The notes beneath the pieces were generated by a model that worked only from the letters and a program-made list of their open reading frames with translations, was not told the origin of the DNA and did no database searches. From positions 1 to 18,287 of the forward strand of contig JBOHUC010000167.1 of assembly GCA_050733935.1 (NCBI GenBank): a stretch of DNA of 18,287 bases, written 5' to 3'. The stretch is from JBOHUC01 sp050733935. GTDB lineage: Bacteria > Eisenbacteria > RBG-16-71-46 > DASYSL01. Shown here in pieces: positions 1 to 5,432 of this stretch (within the stretch, counting starts at the first letter, position 1; every line of letters begins with the position of its first letter). The position numbers and the translations under genes are program-made.

Positions 1-1427
1 GCCGCAGTCCGTCGGGGCAGCCTGAGCAGAAAGGAGGGAGCCGAGTTCGCCAGAAGCGCCCCGCCCGACCGAGGGTGGTCCACTTTTACTTCATCATCTT
101 GGTCCGGTTTTACCTCATCGTTGACAAACGGATCCAACCGGGTGCGCCAGTCACGCAGCGGCCTGGGCCGGGCACGATGAGTCGGCCGAACCTCGCCCTT
201 CTGCCATGCCGTGGCCAGGCTGTTCAGGAAGCCCTCCAGTTCGGGGTCTCGAACCGGAAGGAGGGCGGGTGCCTCGTCGGCTGCGAGCTCAGCGAGATGC
301 TGCTGCATCGTCCTGATCTCCTCGAGAAGTCGGAGCGGATCCAACGAGGCGGCGACGGCGCGCAGCTTGTCCTTGGTCTCTGCCGGGACTGCTTCCGACA
401 GCAGCAGCCTGGCGCTGGGCGTTGCGGGAAGGTGGTAGCGCTTCACGACCCGCGCACCGATTCTCGTCTTCGAGGCCAACTTGAAGGACGGCTGGAAGAA
501 GTTCACGAAGAGGCGTGCCGCGGCGTAGAGCCGGGCCATCACCCCGACCGCAGCGAGGCCTTCGAGCCGGCGGTATCCGACGAGCCGCCGCACGACGGAG
601 CCATTCTTCTGTTCGACCCAGGCCTGGTCGTTCTTGCGGTAAGGGCGGGAGCGGGTGAACTCGATCGCGTGGTCACGGCAGTAGGCCATGACCGTCTCAT
701 TGAGGAACTCGCTGCCGTTGTCGGTGTCGAAGCCAAGCAGGGGGAACGGCAGCGCCTTTCGAAGCTTTGTCAGGCCCTCAACAACCAGCGCCCCATCGCG
801 CACGACAAGGGCCAGGCACTCCGTCCAGCCACTCGCGATGTCGGTGATGGTCAACGTGTGCGCAAAACTCCCAGCCGCGTTTTCACCGGAGTGCGAGACG
901 AGATCGGCCTCCACGAAGCCCGGCAACGGTTCGTTCCAGTCGGCGAAGGTCCGGACTGGGACGTTGCGCTGGACCGACGACACGGCCTTCGAGCGTCGGT
1001 ACCTCCGATCGTTCCCCTTGCCCCGTGGAACGAGGAGCAAGCGGTCGATGGTCGCCGCGCTCGCCGAAAGAACGCCCAATCGCACGTCGCCATCCAGCCG
1101 AAGGTGGCCATGTCGCTCCAGGGCCTCGAGCAGCGTCGGGATGAGCGGCTTGAGCCGCTTGCTGCACACTCGGTCCGAAGCTTCCCAGAGCAGCACAAGG
1201 GCTTCACCGACGGCGTCGCCATAACGACGCGGTCGTGGCTGCAACGCCGCCGGCTCCTTCGGATTGCTCGCCTTCAACAGCCGAATCGCGTGCTTGCGAT
1301 GGTAGCCAGTCACCGCCACGAACTCATCCAAGATGCACCGCTTCGCTGCCCGGGTCCCCGCCCGATACCGTGTGCCGATCGACCGGATCAACTCCCGACG
1401 ACTTGCCAGGCTGATCTGCCTCTCCAT
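1..1427 (-). CDS. DD35E integrase-type transposase (3' end beyond window)
   Basis: The reading frame is open from the start codon to the left edge of the window, about 475 residues, with no stop seen. The N-terminus (MERQISLASRRELIRSIG) is a helix-turn-helix-like region. It is followed by an rve-type integrase core: Asp175 in FVEADLVSH, Asp236 in GFDTDNGSEF and Glu272 in NDQAWVEQKNG, which is DD35E spacing. The C-terminal part is basic and ends with two near-identical DEVKxD motifs encoded by a DNA repeat. ATG at 1427 is chosen because GGGGAG lies about 6 nt upstream; an ATG at 1496 is possible but lacks this. It should cut and join the ends of its own element (established for the fold). The family looks like the IS481/IS21-related 'integrase catalytic region' transposases; the exact IS family is not certain. 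It sits inside an IS1595-like gene, whose chimeric 3' tail overlaps this frame. Confidence 0.9.
   Translation of the reverse strand, partial: MERQISLASRRELIRSIGTRYRAGTRAAKRCILDEFVAVTGYHRKHAIRLLKASNPKEPAALQPRPRRYGDAVGEALVLLWEASDRVCSKRLKPLIPTLLEALERHGHLRLDGDVRLGVLSASAATIDRLLLVPRGKGNDRRYRRSKAVSSVQRNVPVRTFADWNEPLPGFVEADLVSHSGENAAGSFAHTLTITDIASGWTECLALVVRDGALVVEGLTKLRKALPFPLLGFDTDNGSEFLNETVMAYCRDHAIEFTRSRPYRKNDQAWVEQKNGSVVRRLVGYRRLEGLAAVGVMARLYAAARLFVNFFQPSFKLASKTRIGARVVKRYHLPATPSARLLLSEAVPAETKDKLRAVAASLDPLRLLEEIRTMQQHLAELAADEAPALLPVRDPELEGFLNSLATAWQKGEVRPTHRARPRPLRDWRTRLDPFVNDEVKPDQDDEVKVDHPRSGGALLANSAPSFLLRLPRRTA
76..119. repeat. Tandem 20-bp direct repeat at the transposase 3' end
   Basis: Two direct copies, TGGTCCACTTTTACTTCATC (76-95) and TGGTCCGGTTTTACCTCATC (100-119), match at 17 of 20 positions with a 24-bp period. 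They lie within the end of the transposase reading frame and encode DEVKPD and DEVKVD on the minus strand. Repeated subterminal motifs are usual transposase-binding sites in IS21-like elements, so this is probably the binding region of the element's left end. That function is inferred. Confidence 0.6.
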
Positions 1428-2271
1428 TGGAACTCCCCGCCGTCCTGGACGGCTGGTAGCAGAATAGATGAGGCAACGGGTTCCGCTCGGTAGCATTTCG
1501 AGCGAAGCAATGCGCTCGGAAGAAACAGTTGTCGTCGATCACCTTGGAGTGCGTGACTGTGAAATGTCCGCCCTTGAAACCCTTCGCGGCCTTCTTGTAC
1601 GGATGAAAATCGTCGGTCATGATCGTGGCCGACTCGTGAACGTGTTCGCGGATGATCGCGCCTAGGTTCTTCGCGTTTACGGTCGTGACGTGAATTGGGC
1701 GGATCTCCCCGCCGCGCTCCACAAGCGCAACCACGGGGGCCTTGCTTGTTCCGCGGCCCTTCTTCCCGCCCCTCTTCCGGCCACCGACATAGGTTTCATC
1801 CACCTCGACCGTCCCACCGTCTGCGCCGAGTGGGCCCTGCCCTGGGGTGTTTGCCATCGCCCATCGGATTCTGTGCATGAGAAAGAGTGCGGCGCGGTAG
1901 CTCACGCCCGTCTCGCGCTTGATCTGGAGCGCTGAGACGCCCTTCTTCGAGGCACAGGCCCGATAGAAGGCGAGGCACCAGTGTCGGAGTGCGATTCGAG
2001 AATCCTCCATGACGGTGCCAACCCGGACCGTGAACTGCTTCTTACAGCCCTTCACGCAGCGCCACAGATAGCGGGAGTTCCTGTCCCCTTCGCGGCCCTT
2101 CATCTGCCTGGGGCCGAAGGTCCCACAATGGGGGCAGAAAGGTTCATCGCCCCAACGCTGGCGCTCCAAGAATTCGACCGCAGTGTCTTCGTTCGCGCAA
2201 GCCAATGGAACATCAGCGACTAGCCTAGAGCGATCCTCCCCGACCGACCGCTGAATATGTCTCGTTTCCAT
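1324..2271 (-). pseudogene. IS1595/ISXO2-like transposase, truncated by an insertion
   Basis: This is an IS1595-family transposase with an N-terminal zinc ribbon (CPHC near residue 47, then CVKGC) followed by an ISXO2-like DDE domain. The first catalytic Asp is Asp158 in TVEVDETYVGG and the second is about Asp220 in IMTDDFHPYK. The conserved VxHSK segment is reached at residue 243. The family normally continues with a region containing the last catalytic residues (often a YARGxxHTNTIE-type motif), which is missing here. Instead a foreign 72-residue tail runs into the inserted DD35E element and stops at 1324. The product should be inactive because the third acidic residue is lost. ATG 2271 is taken as the start, but family alignment suggests homology begins some 18 residues later. 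Confidence 0.85.
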
Positions 2272-2277
2272 GCCTAT

Positions 2278-2305
2278 ATCCTATCACGACTTTTGTTTGT
2301 GTCAA
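2278..2305 (-). promoter_or_regulatory. Probable sigma70-like promoter of the IS1595-like gene
   Basis: On the minus strand TTGACA (2305-2300) is followed after 16 nt by TAGGAT (2283-2278). A start site about 7 nt downstream would fall at or next to the ATG at 2271. This favours either a leaderless message or a translation start slightly downstream. The region is AT-rich compared with its surroundings, as is usual for an IS end. Confidence 0.5.
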
Positions 2306-2336
2306 GTATTAAGATGTTAAGTCTTTCGGCTGTGCG

Positions 2337-2636
2337 TTAAGGCCATAGTGTCCATATGAAAATACATGGCCCAAAGTCCGTCCCCAAAAACCTGCGGTCC
2401 ACGGGCCCAATTGATCTTTTCTCACTACTTGATGTATTCTCAAACCACTGAAAGGCGCTTTGGCCGCCGCCCCAAGGCAAGTTGCCGCAGGGCAAGTTGA
2501 CGTCCCGTAGGTTGCTGCACAGCAGGTTGCCCCCGGGCAAGTTGCCGACAAGCTGGCGCCCCGTAGGTTGCTGCACAGCAGGTCGCTCCGCAGGGCAATT
2601 GGCGCCCCGTGGGTTGCTGCACAGCAGGTTGCCCAT
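2337..2636 (-). pseudogene. Pentapeptide-repeat-like relic
   Basis: The minus strand encodes runs resembling A(D/N)Lxx pentapeptide repeats, for example GNLLCSNPRGANCPA near the start and NLLCSNLRDVNLPCGNLP later. A middle block reads as repeats (DLLCSNLRGASL) only in another frame. The spacing of the three underlying repeat copies, 56 and then 46 bp, is not a multiple of three, so one indel breaks the frame and a second restores it. The C-terminal third shows no repeat. A 99-codon frame is open, but no good ribosome-binding site precedes it. A decayed pentapeptide-repeat gene fragment is the best reading; a non-coding repeat is the alternative. It and its flanks fill most of the gap from 2310 to 2704, in which nothing else was seen. 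Confidence 0.4.
2504..2629. repeat. Three 24-bp direct repeats, irregularly spaced
   Basis: The unit, beginning CCCGTAGGTTGCTGCACAGC and continuing with AGGT, occurs at 2504-2527, 2560-2583 and 2606-2629. The first two copies are identical; the third has GTGGG in place of GTAGG. The intervening segments (32 and 22 bp) resemble each other, sharing GGGCAA(G/T)TTG-type motifs, which indicates amplification of a larger unit. They encode the pentapeptide-like stretches on the minus strand. Confidence 0.8.
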
Positions 2637-2704
2637 GCGACTGAATGAATGGAGGACGGATGGGTAGGGCGCGGACCCCCGAATACCGCGAGGAGAGGGC
2701 CGAC

Positions 2705-3211
2705 ATGAAGAGAATCGGCGAGGACGCGAGGGCGTGCCTGGAGTGCGGCACGCGCATGGAGTCGACGCGGGAGGACTACGTCTACGAGCCCGTGGCGGGC
2801 CTTCGTGTCTTGCTTCAGAAGGTCCAGGTCGCGCGGTGTTCCGAGTGTCGCACGCTCGTGCCGGCGATTCCGAAGATCGCGCAGCTCCATCGCGTGATCG
2901 CGAGCTCTCTTGTCCAGAAGGCGACGAGCCTCGCGCCGCCCGAGATTCGCTATCTGCGAAAGCACCTCGGGTTCTCGGGCGAGGAATTTGCGCATCGGAT
3001 GGGCGTGCGGCGTGAGAGCGTTTCGCGCTGGGAGACGGGAAAGGAACCGATGGGGCCCGTCGCAGACCGCCTGCTCCGGCTCATGGTTGTGACCCAGGAG
3101 CCGGTTGCGGAATACGCCCTCGATCGCCTGGCCCAGATCAAGCGGGTGGCGAAGGCGGCCCGCCTCACGATGTTGGAAGGGGAGACCGGCTGGGAGCTCG
3201 TTGCGGCGTAA
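2705..3211 (+). CDS. MqsA/YgiT-type zinc-finger HTH regulator (orphan antitoxin-like)
   Basis: A 168-residue protein in two parts. The N-terminal YgiT-type zinc finger has CxxC pairs at Cys11/Cys14 and Cys45/Cys48. The C-terminal Xre-like helix-turn-helix spans about residues 79-130, with the recognition region RRESVSRWETGKEP. This is the layout of MqsA-family antitoxins, which bind a toxin through the zinc domain and operator DNA through the HTH. The frame is open from 2645, but ATG 2705 is chosen because GAGGAGAGG ends about 7 nt upstream and family similarity begins with MKRIGEDARACLECG. No MqsR or other toxin frame lies on either side, so it is an orphan regulator or the survivor of a broken toxin-antitoxin pair. 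Its stop is 8 nt before the -35 of the downstream glycan operon, so read-through or local regulation is conceivable. Confidence 0.85.
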   Translation: MKRIGEDARACLECGTRMESTREDYVYEPVAGLRVLLQKVQVARCSECRTLVPAIPKIAQLHRVIASSLVQKATSLAPPEIRYLRKHLGFSGEEFAHRMGVRRESVSRWETGKEPMGPVADRLLRLMVVTQEPVAEYALDRLAQIKRVAKAARLTMLEGETGWELVAA

Positions 3212-3219
3212 CAATGGGC

Positions 3220-3248
3220 TTGACGCGGAACCCCAGCCGATGTAATCG
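3220..3248 (+). promoter_or_regulatory. Probable promoter of the glycan-utilisation operon
   Basis: TTGACG (3220-3225) lies 15 nt before TGTAAT (3241-3246), which matches the -10 consensus at 5 of 6 positions, or 17 nt before the weaker TAATCG (3243-3248). It is the only good -35-like hexamer in the gap between the regulator gene and the CBM9-like gene. The -10 is embedded in the operator described separately. Confidence 0.5.
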
Positions 3249-3254
3249 TTTACA
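3241..3254. promoter_or_regulatory. LacI-family-type operator
   Basis: TGTAATCGTTTACA is an imperfect palindrome centred on CG. It fits the LacI/GalR-family pattern TGNAANCGNTTNCA, the same class as cre and many sugar-regulator sites. It overlaps the -10 region of the probable promoter, so a bound repressor would block initiation until the sugar inducer is present (inference). No LacI-type gene is in the window. Confidence 0.65.
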
Positions 3255-3267
3255 ACCGCGAGGATCT

Positions 3268-3286
3268 GTGGGGCCACTTACCCCAC
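3268..3286 (+). other. Leader hairpin in the 5' untranslated region
   Basis: GTGGGG (3268-3273) pairs with CCCCAC (3281-3286) around a 7-nt loop, giving a perfect 6-bp stem in the leader upstream of the CBM9-like gene. No U tract follows, so it is not a terminator. A role in message stability is possible but not shown. Confidence 0.3.
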
Positions 3287-3346
3287 CCCCACCGAGACCC
3301 GAGCTTCCGGTGCCCCCACATCGTTCAGGAATGGAGATCCCCGACT

Positions 3347-5272
3347 ATGAAAGCCGGTATGCCCGCTGCTCTCCTCGCGTGCGTCCTGTTCGCAGGCTTC
3401 AGCCTCGCGACACCGCCGAGCACGCACGCGGCGAGCGAGCGTCCGAACCTCATCTGGGCACGCGCCACCGCCTCGGCGATCACGTTGGATGGTGTCTTGA
3501 GCGAGCCGGCCTGGGCGCAGGCCGAATCGATGACCGTGACCTACGGAGTGGACAGTGGAATTCCGGGGAGCGGTTGGAAGGGCGAAGGCGGCTTCAATCC
3601 GACGGACAAGACGCGCGCAGTCTTCCGCTTCCTCACGAACGGCAATCAGCTCTACGTCGCGGCGGTCGTGCCGGACAGCTCGATCGGCGGCTCGCCGTTG
3701 TTCAACTTCTTCGACGCGCTCCTCATGGCGATCAAGGATCACGCGAGCCTCGATCGTCCCGCTCCGCCCGCGGAGTACTTCTACGCGTGGTGGACGAACA
3801 ACGGCATCGACTCGGTCAAGGTCGACTTGAAGCCGTGGTTCTTCGGCCGCTGGGGAAGCGATTTCTACGGCGATCCCCGGACCGCCGAGGACATCGCAAA
3901 CTGGGACGCGTTCACGTTGATCGAAGGCCGGAGCAACACCGACACGCTCCACGACAGCCGCTGGGTGGCCGAGTTGCGCTTCAACCTGACACCCATGGGC
4001 TACAACATCCAGCAGGTGAACGGCGACGTGATCGAGTGGAACGTCTCCGTCTACGACTGCGACTGGAACTGGCCGATCTCGCCGCCTCCCCATCCCACTC
4101 ACGGTCACCGCGTGAGCGCAAACCGCGTGTGGTGGGAGAGCCCCTGGGGCAACGACCACTGGTACGACCAGGTGCGCATCTACGCGAGGCCTTCTGTCAC
4201 GACGGGCTCCGGCGCGCTCCCGACCGTCGGCCCCGACCTCACGATTCCGAACGCGGGCTCGTCGGCCGCACCGGTCGTGGACGGGCTCTTGAACGACGCG
4301 GTGTGGGGCACGGTTCCGGGCTTCGACATCCGCTACGGCGACACGGCACTCCGCAACACCTACGCGGGTGTCGGAAAGTATCGCTCCGGACAGTTCCAGC
4401 CCGACGTCGACGGCGGCCAGGACTTCGTGAGCAATCCCGGCGACGCCACGATCAAGTGGGTCGTCAAGAACGACTCGCTGTTCATCGCGTTCGACGCGCG
4501 CGACGAAGTCGTTCAGGCCCCGCCCGAATACGATCGCTTCGATGGCTTCCTGTTCACGATCGACGATCGCCTCGTGCGGAACCCGGACAACGCGCTGATC
4601 GGCCGGCGCATGCTCTTCCGCGTGAACTCGGGCGGCACGGCCGAAGCGCTCGACTATCTCGCGGCGGCACAGGATTCGGGCAAGGCGCGCGTCCGGCTCC
4701 AGCTCAAGCCGGGAACGACCGTGGACGAGCTCGGGAACGACGTGGACGCGGGCTACACCGCGGAGCTCGTGCTCGACTTGACGAAGTTCGGCTATCCGGC
4801 GGGCCTCGGGGATCGGATCATCTTCCCGGGCATCTCGCTGCTCGACGGCGACACCTACAATGCGCTCGGCGAGTCGTACGGCACGCGGACCTGGTTCTGG
4901 CGCGAGTACGAGGGCCAGTGCTGCCCGCCGTGGACCGTGATGGCGTCGTCCGGCGGCGTCGGAGTCGATCCCGACCCCACGGGGGTGAGCGGCTTCGTGT
5001 TCCTGTCCGCGGCACCCAATCCGTTCCGGGAAGGCCAGACCGTCCAGTTCCAGATGGGAAGCCGGGCCCGTGTCGACCTCCAGGTCTACGACGCGCGCGG
5101 CGCGCTCGTCCGGGACCGTCCGCTCGGCGTGCTCGAGGCGGGCCTCCGGCAGGCGACGTGGTCGGGCCAGGGGCTTCCAGCGGGCGTCTATCTCGTCCGG
5201 CTCCGCATCACCGACCCGGCTTCGGGCGCCGAGCGCGCGAAGCTCTCCGGAAAGGCGATTCTCTTGCGGTAA
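3347..5272 (+). CDS. Secreted tandem CBM9-like protein with FlgD-Ig C-terminal domain
   Basis: 641 residues. A signal peptide spans about residues 1-29 (hydrophobic LLACVLFAGFSLA, cleavage near THAA). Two CBM9-like beta-sandwich domains follow. The first starts around residue 44 with ITLDGVLSEPAWAQAE and the second around 310 with VVDGLLNDAVWG; the DGxLxxxxW start is typical of the family. The second half is rich in aromatic residues that could stack on sugars. From the APNPF motif (557-560) to the end is a FlgD-Ig/T9SS-type domain, ending in a GVYLVRLRI strand. It is likely a cell-surface glycan-binding protein exported across the outer membrane. GGAG lies 10 nt before ATG 3347. It is the first gene after the operator. 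No catalytic motif was recognised, so an enzymatic role is not claimed. Confidence 0.85.
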   Translation: MKAGMPAALLACVLFAGFSLATPPSTHAASERPNLIWARATASAITLDGVLSEPAWAQAESMTVTYGVDSGIPGSGWKGEGGFNPTDKTRAVFRFLTNGNQLYVAAVVPDSSIGGSPLFNFFDALLMAIKDHASLDRPAPPAEYFYAWWTNNGIDSVKVDLKPWFFGRWGSDFYGDPRTAEDIANWDAFTLIEGRSNTDTLHDSRWVAELRFNLTPMGYNIQQVNGDVIEWNVSVYDCDWNWPISPPPHPTHGHRVSANRVWWESPWGNDHWYDQVRIYARPSVTTGSGALPTVGPDLTIPNAGSSAAPVVDGLLNDAVWGTVPGFDIRYGDTALRNTYAGVGKYRSGQFQPDVDGGQDFVSNPGDATIKWVVKNDSLFIAFDARDEVVQAPPEYDRFDGFLFTIDDRLVRNPDNALIGRRMLFRVNSGGTAEALDYLAAAQDSGKARVRLQLKPGTTVDELGNDVDAGYTAELVLDLTKFGYPAGLGDRIIFPGISLLDGDTYNALGESYGTRTWFWREYEGQCCPPWTVMASSGGVGVDPDPTGVSGFVFLSAAPNPFREGQTVQFQMGSRARVDLQVYDARGALVRDRPLGVLEAGLRQATWSGQGLPAGVYLVRLRITDPASGAERAKLSGKAILLR

Positions 5273-5307
5273 TCTCAGGACACGCAGAGCCGCGGGCGGC
5301 GGAGTCT

Positions 5308-5331
5308 GGCCGGGCTGCCCAACACCCGGCC
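5308..5331 (+). other. Intercistronic hairpin
   Basis: GGCCGGG (5308-5314) pairs with CCCGGCC (5325-5331) across a 10-nt loop, 36 nt after the stop of the CBM9-like gene. No U tract follows. It may protect the 3' end of the upstream message. Confidence 0.35.
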
Positions 5332-5362
5332 TCCCCCAACTCCGTCCGCCCGCAACACCGCT

Positions 5363-5396
5363 CGCGGCGGGGGGTGCAAAACCTCCCGCCGCGTTT
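5363..5396 (+). terminator. GC-rich hairpin with short T run: possible attenuator
   Basis: CGCGGCGGG (5363-5371) pairs perfectly with CCCGCCGCG (5385-5393) across a 13-nt loop and is followed directly by TTT then GCCC. The stem is strong but the T tract is very short. It is therefore a weak terminator, attenuator or processing site between the CBM9-like gene and the TonB receptor, not a clear end of transcription. Confidence 0.4.
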
Positions 5397-5432
5397 GCCC
5401 GCCACAACTCGGACCGGGTCAGGAAGGGAATC

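Larger units (their letters stand above)
1..1545 (-). mobile_element. Integrase-type insertion sequence inserted in IS1595-like gene
   Basis: IS1595 transposase similarity stops at about 1543, right after the THSK motif, and unrelated sequence with a DD35E transposase follows. That places the right boundary of the inner element somewhere between about 1490 and 1545. The left boundary is near or beyond the window edge. Degenerate copies of a TTGCCTCATC-like motif near 1466-1530 on the minus strand resemble the 3' half of the 20-bp repeats at 76-119 and may be the opposite end. No target-site duplication can be read because the left junction is not visible. Confidence 0.6.

Noticed and set aside
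75..1493. Plus-strand frame of 472 codons
   Set aside because: Antisense to the DD35E transposase, which has all three catalytic residues and a proper start.
2504..2629. Three repeats separated by short segments, CRISPR-like at first sight
   Set aside because: Segment lengths are 32 and 22 bp, the segments resemble each other, only three copies exist and no cas genes are present; they encode pentapeptide-like blocks.
2309..3277. Long minus-strand frame of 322 codons
   Set aside because: It runs antisense to the well-supported zinc-finger HTH gene and over the operator, and its sequence has no domain character; only a short part reflects the repeat relic.
3356..3400. LLAC lipobox-like motif in the CBM9-like signal peptide
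   Set aside because: The cysteine is only residue 12, in the middle of the hydrophobic core, so a standard signal peptidase I site further on is more likely.
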